Part shown: in pieces, positions 50,573 to 62,500 of the stretch
Numbering within the stretch: position 1 is the stretch's first letter
Layout of the letters: the number at the start of each line of letters is the position of its first letter
Notes under the pieces: model-generated
Database searches by the model: none
What the model was told of the DNA's origin: nothing
The model's input: the letters and a program-made list of their open reading frames with translations, nothing else
Program-made: the position numbers and the translations under genes
Origin: Marthasterias glacialis
Taxonomy: Eukaryota > Echinodermata > Asteroidea > Forcipulatida > Asteriidae
Length of the DNA stretch: 64,000 bases
Direction of reading: 5' to 3'
NCBI GenBank assembly: GCA_911728455.2
Contig: OU452223.1
Coordinates: 28,653,321 to 28,717,320, forward strand

Positions 50573-53500
50573 CTGTCAGGACATGAAGTGATGACAAGAA
50601 TTAAGACAGGCTTTGCATTGTAATGAATCAAGGCAAGGGTTGAAGGTTTGCAGTACACCGTGTGGCAAATCTCACTGTCTCTTAGTAACATTTTCTAAGA
50701 GGTTCCTTACAGAACCATCAGCGTAAATTATTCCTCATGAAAATTTCTTTTGCGACTTCACAATCTTAATACAAAATTTACAACAATTGATTACTTAAGC
50801 AGTTAATGCCGGAAGATGTGTATATAGGCAAAATTTGTACGTACACACAAATGGAAGTCGGATAAACCTGTTTTAAAAAATGTCATGGGATGCTCCCGAC
50901 AGACATGTAAAGACGCTGGGAAATTCCATTGTGTAGCATGCCAGTAATATGCCCAGTGCATGCACTCACCCTATAAATTTCATGCTCCAAATCTTCCTTA
51001 GTGCAGGGATAATTTGTGATCCCCAATTCCAGACCTTCGTTCTTTTGTTAGACAAACCAGGATTTTGAGAAATCGTTAGGCTGCCACCATTGTTTGTCAT
51101 TGTATTCAGCATTGGAGGCTAGTCTGAGATTCTAGCATACCATGGCAGACTTTCAGCCGAGGCTTACAGCCAAGGTTTGGTTGGTTCATGGTGAATAAAA
51201 GCCACATTTTCACAAAAGAGAAAGAATTCACGCAATATTTCTGACAATTTTGATGTCTTTACATGTAATAATAATGGCTCTTATATAGTGCAATTCTAAA
51301 AACATGATCCTTGCACTTGGTTAAGTCAAGGTTTTATTATGACAAACGATATTACCCCCTAAAAAGTATTCCGAAAATTAATCCCCCTGTGAGCATGGAC
51401 AAGTTTAGGAAATCCCGATGGTTAGTGGTTAATACAATAATGTTATCAAATAACCCATAGGACTGATAAATCAATTGTGCTACTCAAAACATATACATAT
51501 ATTCTTCATAAAAACGTTATGATTCATTCAGTGAATGTTTTCTTACCGAGTTGCATGCTGAAAATGGGAATGTCATATTGAGCGATAAAATCATCCTTCA
51601 ATCTGTCTCGATCGTAGACAACAAAACGTAGCATAGCGAGCTCAGGGGATTTGATCTCAAACTCCATGGTGTAGTTCCACTCTGGATTGAAACCTGGGAA
51701 GATGTATTAGGTGGATATATTAAACATTGTGGACAGCAATGGTAAACGTCAAGGCCAGCATCCTAGCTTCATGTCACACAGCATATACATCAAATAACAA
51801 ACCTGTGAAAGTTTAAGCTCAATCGGTTGTAGAAGTAACAAGAAAATAGTGAAAAACCCCATTATATGTTTTCACTGTTTTTCAAGCATCATGTTTTTGA
51901 CTCTTGAGGTGAAAACTAATTGCTTTACTGATTTCTAAAATTCTATACCGTTTCAAGCAAAACTATTTCAAGGGAAGTTGGTCCCACCATGACCATCTTT
52001 ATACCATGTAAGTTACATGTTAATCTGTCAATATTTCAATGTTCAATCTAAACAATGTTGTGCCCACCCTTTAAGCTCCTCCCCTTTATTCATTGACCAA
52101 TCACAACTGCCAATGCATTCCCAAAAGTCTTACATCACAACTAACATGGCTGAATATCAATCATGATTTATGACTTACCGTTATTTTCAACCACCTCTGT
52201 CTTGTCCTCATACTCAGCATTTACGTCCAGGACAGTGACCTTAACGTAGGGGTCAATAACCTCTCGGGATGGCTTTGGAAGCTGTTGAGCACTAATAATC
52301 TGTAGGAGGATAAATAAATTAAAATCCTTGCTAACTTTTGTCTGGGCTTTTAAAAACTACTGACTAAAACTTCTTGGGATTTAGTCAGGTTCCTCTGAGC
52401 ATAGAGTGGATCTGATAAGGTGTACATATTGAGTGTGCTTTTGGCTCTGGCTGTGGTTGTGGGCTACAATGTCAATGCTAAAGTATGGCAAGAATTAGTT
52501 AACTAGCCGTAGCCACAGCCGAAGCTGCCAACTTGGACATAGCATTTATGGTCATTCCAAGATTACAAAACCAACCTTGATTTGGGAGACTCCCTCCTGA
52601 ATCCCATCTAAGTAACCTGTAAATATTTGCTAGCAAGACTCACAACTGGGTGCTTACATCACACATCGATGGAAGGGTAAAAACCAGTAGGACCTAATTT
52701 CATAGAGCTGCTTAAGCAGAAAATATTGCTCAACAAAATTTCTACTTAGCAGGAAACCAGTCACAAATGGTATATGTGACATGGCATTATGGCTGGTAAC
52801 CTTTTTAGTTACTTTTTGTGCTTAATCATCTCTATGAAATTGGGCCTTGCAACATACTGTGCTACGGTTTTATCAACACTTTAAAGAATGAAGTCACAAA
52901 AAATCTCTCCCAAAACCATATCTCTGATATTGGTGGTCAATGAGTAACTGTCATTACACCTACAACCTTTGTGAAGGAGTTTTTGTTCCAAAGATTGACT
53001 CACCCTAAGTGTCAATTTCTGCGTATACTGGTCCCCCGGGCTGTTAGGGTTGAACTGCATATTGGCTGTAAGACAAACATCAACAAAGAATAAGGCACTG
53101 TGACTAAGCACAAAAGATGATGGAAAACTTCAGTTGATGTCTTACTTGTATCAGATTTATCAGTGGTGACAAGAGAGACAATCTAGTGATGTTTTATCAC
53201 TGATTGTGAGAAGTAACATTAAGGTCACAGTCTCCCTGAACAGAGGATGAGTGACAACAAATACTCGGCTCAAACTTGACCACCATTAGGTTGAATAATA
53301 TCTTGGGCTGTCTGATACTAAGCAGGATTTCCCTGCTTAGCACTCCGTACTTAGCATCACAGAGGATCGCTGATACACTTATATGTAAAGCTAGAAATAT
53401 CCCATAGAGAAAGAATCTCTGACCTTTGCGAAGGAAGACTGGTTTGAGGATGAAGCCACAGTTGCCATTCTGTTGGAATTTTCCTAGATTCAGACTGAGC

Positions 53501-56500
53501 TCCTCACATGGTGTCTGGAAATTCAGGGCAACTAGTCAGAGAGAGACAGAGAGATCAAAAAGACATGCATGATAAAGATCTGGGCCCAGTTTCATTTAGC
53601 TGCTTAAGTAACAAATATTGTAATAGATGTAAATTGTTTTAAAATTTAGCAATGGGGCTAAAGAATATTATTTGTGTTTTTTACCAATACACTGATGTGT
53701 GTTAAGCACTGTGAAAAAAATCCACAGGCATATTCCTTGGGTGGGATTCAAAGAACTCAGGAAAGTACTGAGTATACAGTGCTTAACACACATCGGTGTA
53801 TGGGCAGAAAGCACAAATAATATTTTGGTGTATGGATAAAAAACGCAAATAATATTCTTTACCGCAGATGCAAAATTTAACATCTATTATAATCGTTGCG
53901 GTATCCACTGCTAAAATATAGGATTCGAACTGCCTCTAGCTGCCAGGAAATCTTGGTAGTCTAATTGGTAAGACATCTGCTCTAGAATGGTGAAGGTCAT
54001 GGGTTCGAATCCCACACAAGGAACTTGCCTGTGGATTTTTTCACAGGTCTCAGGAAAGTACTGAGTATACAGTACTTATCGTACATTGGTGTATGGGTAA
54101 AAAAGACAAATAATATAAAAAATATTGTTTTTAACAACTTTCTGCTTAACAAAACTTAGCATGTGACTTGGTACTTTGGCTGGTAACCTCATTCTGACAA
54201 GCAAGCATTATTTTTGTTGTGCTTAGCTACTTTTTGTGCTGAAGCAGCTGTACCCTGAGCCACTGCTTGATGCATCAAACTCAAACTTGAAAATATGAAA
54301 CAATTTAGAAATGAAACTTTTCATTTTGCTCTCTCTTGTGAAGAGTTTTACAATGTTATTTCCAAAGTTATAAAAATTTAATTGCTGTTGGATTTTGATG
54401 GGATAAGTATACTGCATACTGAAACAATGACACTTTGGGGCACAGATTCTGCCCAAACCCAGCGCATTTTGTTTTGAAGTTGCTGTCTGTGCTGAAATAT
54501 GACAGATTTAGGATTTGGGAAACCATCTACATTTTGTGTGTAGGACAGATCCCCCACTGCATGCAGCTCTCATGGGTGTCTGTGGCAATTAAGAGCATAT
54601 CTTTTATAAGACGATTGAGGCTGCAAGGGTAGTACAGAATCTCTCTTCCAAGGAGGACTGAGTTAAATGCTGACAATGAGCCTGTGGCCATCTGGCTACA
54701 TCACATACAATTAAGACAGTTTACAGGCAATCTGTTCCTAGGCAATCTCCAAGAACAAAATCTATTCACATTTCAATTTTCACAAAATTAGGGATAGTCA
54801 GCCACTTTATCTCCCATGCTATTGAAGTCTTCTTTTTTCAACTGAAGTTGTTTACCTCCAAGTTCCCTGTAAAACTTTGTCTTGTGTGACCAGGCCCATA
54901 GGTCAGTGTAGGATCTACAGGACTAATCTAAACACTGTGGGTGTCTGTAGACACCAAGTGAAAATGTGATAACAAAGCTTGCAGTTATAAGAGTTAAACC
55001 AGTATCATGACAATGTGTCTTACCGATCTGTGAACCCACATTCCACATCTTCATTGGGTTGTAATTGGAGGAATTCGTCCTGCGGCCAGCAGGGTAGATC
55101 CTGGTCAGGAAGCGAGTGTTGTGCTCTGCCATCTCTTGCCCATTATGCTTAGCCAAGTCAAAGGCCTTACTCTCTCCCAGTGACACCATCTCATTGCACT
55201 TATCTAAATAATAGACATGGAAATAAATGTTGAGTTGAATTCAATAGACCATCAACACAGTGCCAACATCTTGTTTTCCTTCAATGTAAATCAATCTATT
55301 CCAACTGAAGCTAAAGTATAGGGCCCAATTTCATAAAGCTGTTCAGCAAAAAATGGTGCTCAGCAAATTTTTCGGCTAAGCAAAAATTTGCTTGGAACCA
55401 GTCACAAACAATGTATATTACATGGTATTTTTGTTGGTAACTTGTGTCTGCTAAGAGTTTTATGTGATAAGCAATCTTTGGTGCTCAAGAGCTTTATGAA
55501 ATCAGGCCCAGCTGACCTGAGTTGACCTTTTACTTAGAAGCTGCCATCTTCTTTTTTCCCCATTCAAATTAATGTACAACTAAACTGAGGCTGGATGGGC
55601 AAATTAGTCCGACTTTTGGTGCAATAAAAACTGATGTTCACTATCATTCTTGTACACAACAACAAAAACTGATGTTCACTATCACTCTTGTACATAACGT
55701 GACAAAAGGTAGGTTTACTCACTGATGAGGAGGTATGCAGAAGTAGATGTAAACCTATGCTGGCAGATATCAAATTAAGATTAGACTGGCCCCCTTTTTG
55801 GTTAAATAAGAATCAGTTATCATTATTGTTTGTATAGGCAGGGAAACAAACAAGATGGTACCAGTATCACTGTGGTCTATTGTATTCAGCCATCACATTG
55901 TGAAGGGAAGGGGGAAGACAGCTCAAGCCAAATGGAGCACAACAAATCCCAAATTTGAGAAGGTTGACCCTCTGACAATCTGGGTAGAAAGTTACTCACG
56001 ATTCTCTTTAGAATGCTGGAAACTCTTGAAGTGGACACTCTTACATACATTGACAAGATTAGAGAGATCTCTGGCAAGCTTCAATTTAGCCTGTGTGGAA
56101 TAAAGAGTGACCAGGAAAAAGGTATCAGTAGATGTTTTAGGCTGGTGTCCTCTTAGTCTTGGTGCAAGACTTTCTTCTATTGTTTTCATCAAGTAAGACA
56201 CATAACAATATCACCGATAGAGGGCATGCACTGGCAGTGATGAACCCGACTGCAAGATAGTGGTTTATCGAGTGAGAGAGATTAGTGGATAAGTCAGGTT
56301 TTGGTAACAGTGCCTGCTAGAGTACAATGTTTCATGTTCTTTACTATCACAAGGTGGCTAGTACCGATTGCGATAGTAGCAGGGGAATGACAAACAAGAC
56401 AAGTGTGCTCTCTGAGACAAGTCTTGAATGCCAGACTGGGCTGTAGCGAGTAGTCATGCATATGAACGTATACATGCAAGGTGAAATTTGAACCCCGAGG

Positions 56501-59500
56501 GGACATCCTTATAAAAACATCAAGCAGCTACTTTATTCATCCTTTTGGGAGAAGCAGAGTGGGGTTCACATCAGATGAGAGGTATGGTTTGCATTGGCAG
56601 TTCTAATCCAGTTAATGCTTGTAATGCACAAGTAATACATTAACACAGCATGTAGCATGATGACCACATTCTAATATTATCCAATACCTTGTCCTGATGC
56701 AAATACATACCCATAATCATCAACATATACTTAGCTTTGGAGAAAGTTTTCCAGTCTGACATGTCATGTTCAAAGCTTTATAAAAATTGTCTGTTTACTT
56801 TTAACCAAACCAAATCCATGCAAAGTCCAAACTTTGATGCAAGTTTTCAGAGTCACTATGGACATTGATGCTCTGAGATGAGATGGGCTCAACAATTCCT
56901 TCAGAAGTGGAAAGTGAGAAACTCTTGGTGGGAAAATTTGATGGGTTGATCGGGAAGATCTATGCGGGGTGAGGGTTACCGTACACAAGATATATACATT
57001 TTGCAATAAACAGCACTGGGAAATGTTGCACAAATTCATATGTTTTCTGGTATGGATGGCTGCAAATTGCACCACAGCACCTTATAAACCATTCTTATAG
57101 TTCAAACATAGCTCCGCATACATTGTAAAAAAAGAAAAATAAGGAGCATTTTGAGACAACTTCAGCTGTGATAAAACGCCATATAAGAACTGTGGATTAT
57201 CATTATTATTGTTGTTATATAAAGCAGTTATGATATACAGCTCAATGAAATCATGCAATAGATGGGCAAGATTCAAATATAAAGTTATAACAGATATCAT
57301 TAAGATTGAAGAGCATGATAATGCAGTAGGAAGGTACCGTGGTACCAGACATGTAGGCTATGGCATTTTGTACACTGAGCAAAACATACACATGTAGGCC
57401 TACATGTACAACTCAAGAAGCAGCAAAGATTCCTGATACACATATGGCCTTGATATGAAAGCAATTAAAGGTGACAAGGCAACAAGGTCCGGAAGCAGGA
57501 ATTTAAGTAGCTACTCTACCACATGCAGACTGTTCTATGCATTCTAACACTCAAATTAGTAGGACAGGAAGAAAATTGCATACAATAGAAGCAGAAGTAT
57601 TTTAAGCCTGCTCAAAATGAGATTTAACAGACCATTTAGTTTTATGGCTATGACTCGGGCTGTTGGTTTGAATCCCGCACAAATAGAATGTGGAATTTTC
57701 CCCCCTTGCAGGAATAGCGGGTATGCACAGCCGTTTTCCTACAGTAAACTTACGGCCGTTTTGACCTCACTGAGGGCGCTGTTGTACATGTCACTACAGG
57801 ACTCATGACGTCAGATTTACAAGGTCTATTGGCAAGCATTAAAAGCCTCTCAGAGACACATCAGTATTAGGGTAAAACCAAATAATATAACAAAAAAGGA
57901 AACATCAGGCAAAATTTGGGGGTAAATGACTTTCCTCTTATTGGATGTACAGGCTTACTACACTGACTGTAATAGCAAGCATAAGTTATGGCATGTTACT
58001 GTATACAACAACTTGCTAACAGTTAGCCCACTGGAACAGATACACAAATAACTAGTTGTCTCTCAGAATAACACAGCTTGCAAAGACTTACAAAAGCACA
58101 AAGGTTGACAGAGCAGTTGGGACTTAAAGAAGGTTAAAGAAGTGCTACAATTTGTCACTACAGGAGCAGGGCTTCTTGTAGAAAGAGGTGGGGGGGGGCA
58201 AGATGTGCAAACTGTTACCTCAATGCCGGAGATGGCTATTTCATTCGGTCTGGAAATCTTAGAAGTTTGGGTGATCGACAAAAAAGGCAGGATAAATGAG
58301 GTGAATGATTTTATAAAAAAGGATGATAAAGCATTGGTTGATCAACAAAAGCATGCATTCATTCCAACCCACAGAGAAAACACATTATGAACCTAACTTG
58401 TTAAACTTTCACCAGTTTGTGGTAACTTTGGGGTTAAAATGACTAATCTATGTTGTTGAATAGTCTTGAACATGATACAAAAATGCTTATTTTAAAAAGA
58501 AACTTTAATGCAAACAACATTTTCCCCAAATTTCAGAGGAAAAAACCTCCCTCTGAACGACTGGTACTATAAATGAAATACCAAGTAAGCTCATAGTATA
58601 AAAACCTTAATTTTCATTCCCTGTTAGTCACCAAAGCTTTACGATGTTTTTCTTTCCACCATGAGGAGGGGCAAACTTTTGAATGTTTAGATCCATGAAA
58701 ATCAGCATGGGTTTAAAGTATGCCATGAATATTCATGCAGTTAATATATCTTTGAATATTTGTCATGCATGTTTTAGCTCTTTTTCTTTCGCAAACACCT
58801 AAATGGCAACAATATTTTGTAAATATTGAAATATCAAATTCTTAAAAAAATAAAATAAAATAAATAAGTAAAAGAAAAATTTGAAAAACGAAAAAATAAT
58901 GAATTTCAAATATGACAAAACGGAAAGTGAATAATAATAATAAAAAAAATGACACATTGCAATTATGACCAAAGAAAGGATTTTAAAGGTTAGTTTTTTC
59001 AATGGACAAAGCATATAACTGGTTGTTATAATACACAAGAGAACATTTCTAAAGACCCATTTTACACAGTGGACATTTTACATTTCTCCCATTTTAACAA
59101 CTTTGGACAAAGCCAGGGCAGTAAGCTAATCACTTCATGCATGTTAGACTCTTCCACCATGCCCATTTATGGATTCTTAATTGGTCAAGGACCTTGTTTT
59201 TTTATATCTTTATAAATGCTGCTGTTGACATAGTAGTTTTCATGCAAAAAGTCAAGGTAATTGTTTTAAGTGCAAATTCTAGCCTACATGTCTGAATTAA
59301 AATTGAATTACTTGTTCAATTAAACTCAATTAGTAAACATGTACTTATCTGGGCATCGTATACTACAATTTGCAATGTTGTGTCCAATTTCATAAAGCTG
59401 CTTTTGGTAAAAGTATTGCTTCCAAGCAAATATTTGTGAGAACCCAGCCACAACTACATTGCAAGGTATTTCATTTTAGCTGGTAACCTGCTCTTGCTAA

Positions 59501-62500
59501 AACAGGATTTTTCTAGGCTTAAAAATTGATGTGCTTAACAGCTCTATGAAATTGGTCTAAGGCTGGCAGAGCGTTTAGCCACAGCCTCTAGCTTGAAACA
59601 TGATTTTCAGAGGGACCGATAGACCATCAAAGTCAGCCCTTCTCAAAATGAAAGCTGGTACCAGCTAGTAATAAATTGTGAATCAGAATCAGGACATGTC
59701 AAAATTCATCTGGATGTCATAAGAATATTCGACACTGTGCAAAATGGGTCTTCAAAAATTAAAGTACGGCTTTGTCCACATTGAGCAGCATTGGTTATGG
59801 CTACTGGCTGGGCAGAATGAACACAATTCCATGGCTCTGCTAACTACATTGGCAACTACAGTAGCCTGAACATCCACACATAAGACTATTTCACATTTCA
59901 CAAGATATTTTTGCTTGTGCATATGTATACTTCATGTTAATAAATAAAGCATTCTTCACTTTTACAATTGAGCGCAGTAACTGGCGCTGAACCCTGTAAG
60001 CCAAAATTCAATGGTTAGTAGAGCCATGATATTGGGTCAGGAGGATGCAGTGATGTAAAGTACAACCATAGCCGTCCTACCAAACAATCCCTGAAGGAAA
60101 TTAAAATGAATAATAAAACCAACCTGTCCTTCCTTTTTGGAGGCCTGATGATGAGTGTTGGGAAAAAGTGCAGAAGGTTCATGATGGAGTAAAAAGAGTG
60201 CAATAAGACAAGTCAAAACATGGTCAATATTTACAAATGAATCAAAATGATGAACTTTGTCAAAGCAGGCTTAAGTACCACCCCACACCAAGGTTAGATA
60301 AAAAAGCTGTATCATTGAGCCTCGGAATGATCTGTTTACATATACACACTTGCAAGTTGCTTTTGTTCTCTTTATCTTGGTTAGTGCTGCATGTTTGTAT
60401 TTTGTAGGAGTATGGTTGTGTAATAAGTATGGAGCTAGGCATATCATCTGGGAAAAAAACTTCAGACAATACAGTTTAATGAAGGAGATGGTGCAGAAAC
60501 TTTCTTCAAAGGTATCAAATGTGACTTACAGTTAAAGTCTACACATGTCAGTTTGTAGGTTTGGTTGATGATATTGGTTATTTATTATAATCATTTTTAT
60601 ATATTTTTATTATTATTATTATTATTATTATCATTATTATTTTTTTTAAATCCTCTTTGCCGACATGAAGGATTCAAAATGATTGAGGATCAGTCATTCT
60701 AGTCTTGTATAAGTCCAAACATCTTGGTGTGGAATGACATAGGAGAGGAAGATATTGCAGGATTGAGGTCATCTTTGAACAGAAAGGGGCCCAGGAAGTA
60801 AGGATTTTAATGTGAGTGCAGTGCAGTCTAATACTAGGTGCCAAGGAAAATGAGTGTCATTTATAATGGTGTGACCAATTCAATGTTTCAGGACATTTAA
60901 CTTGTATTTCCCCCCCCCAAAAAAAAAAAAATACATACATTTCAAAATATGACTTAACATTTTTTTATAATACAGAGATTAACTAATTGTTAAATCTATG
61001 TACAAGAGATACCCTTATGAAAATAGGCGACTTGAGAGACAACTAACCTTCTTTTCCTTTCTAGCAATCTCTGCTTGGATATCAGCATCAGTAGACTCCA
61101 ATTCAGCCGCTTCATCTTCATCACTGACATCACCATCATCTGCAGCTGCAGCATCCACTGGTGGAGGAAGTTTCTTGTTCTGAGCAGGGACATCATATCG
61201 ATAGTAACTATGATTAATTCATTCCCCATTGAAACAGTTTTTTTATGATTCTCTCTTTTTCTTTCATTTGAATTCATTTCTTTATTTTATTATAATAATT
61301 TACATATAGTTTAAATTTTTATAAATCTATTATTGACCAGTTGGGTATGCCATAGATTCATGGTACATGAAACAGACTTTCAAACAAAATGGTTTAGATA
61401 AAATACTTTTACTTTTTTAAACATGAAACAAAGGATATCTTTTTAAAAGTTGGAATGGGAAGTTAACGATCGGGGTGGAGAAGGGAGCTTGGGGGAAGAG
61501 GGGCTTAGGGAAGAGGGGCTTGGGGAAGAGGGGCTTTGTGAAGAGGGGTTTGGGGAAGAGGGGCTTAGGAAGAGAGGCTTGAGGAAGAGGGGCTTAGAAA
61601 GAGGGGCTTGAGGAAGAGGGGCTTGGGGAAGAGGGGCTTGAGGAAGAGGGGCTTGGGGAAGAGGGGCTTGGGGAAGAGGGGCTTAGGAAGAGGGGCTTGA
61701 GGAAGAGGGGCTTGAGGAAGCGGGGCTTGGGGAAGAGGGGCTTGGGGAAGAGGGGTTTGGGGAAGAGGGGCTTAGGGAAGAGGGACTTGGGGAAGAGGGG
61801 CTTAGGAAGAGGGGCTTGAGGAAGAGGGGCTTGAGGAAGCGGGGCTTGGGGAAGAGGGGCTTGGGGAAGAGGGGCTTAGAAAGAGGGGCTTGAGGAAGAG
61901 GGGCTTGAGGAAGAGGGGCTTGGGGAAGAGGGGCTTAGGAAGAGGGGCTTGAGGAAGAGGGGCTTAGGAAGAGGGGCTTGAGGAAGAGGGGCTTGGGGAA
62001 GAGGGGCTTAGAAAGAGGGGCTTGAGGAAGAGGGGCTTGGGGAAGAGGGGCTTAGGAAGAGGGGCTTGAGAAAGAGGGGCTTGGGGAAGAGGGGCTTGGG
62101 AAGAGGGGCTTGGGGAAGAGGGGCTTAGGGAAGAGGGGCTAAGTGAAGAGGGGCTAAGGGAAGAGGGGCTTAGGGAAGAGGGGCTAAGTGAAGAGGGGCT
62201 TAGGGAAGCGGGGCTTGGGAAGAGGGGTTTGGGGAAGAGGGGCTTGGGGAAGAGGGGCTTGGGGAAGAGGGGCTTGGGGAAGAGGGGCTTGGGGAAGAGG
62301 GGCTTAGGGAAGAGGGGCTAAGTGAAGAGGGGCTAAGGGAAGAGGGGCTTAGGGAAGAGGGGCTAAGTGAAGAGGGGCTTAGGGAAGCGGGGCTTGGGAA
62401 GAGGGGCTTGGGAAGAGGGGCTTAGGGAAGAGAGGCTTGGGGAAGCAGGGCTTAGGGAAGAGGGGCTTGGGAAGAGGGGCTTAGGGAAGAGGGGCTTTGG

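Larger units (their letters stand above)
53582..54260. mobile_element. MITE-like family D copy split by nested SINE insertions
   Basis: The left end gggcccagtttcatttagct is at 53582. The diagnostic interior ggctggtaacctc and tttttgtgctgaagcagctg appears only at 54179-54250. The roughly 480 bp between is SINE sequence in two orientations, so the SINEs inserted after the MITE. Confidence 0.7.

Noticed and set aside
53950..54030. Functional tRNA gene
   Set aside because: It is the head of a SINE whose body and tail recur elsewhere in the window. A full cloverleaf does not form.
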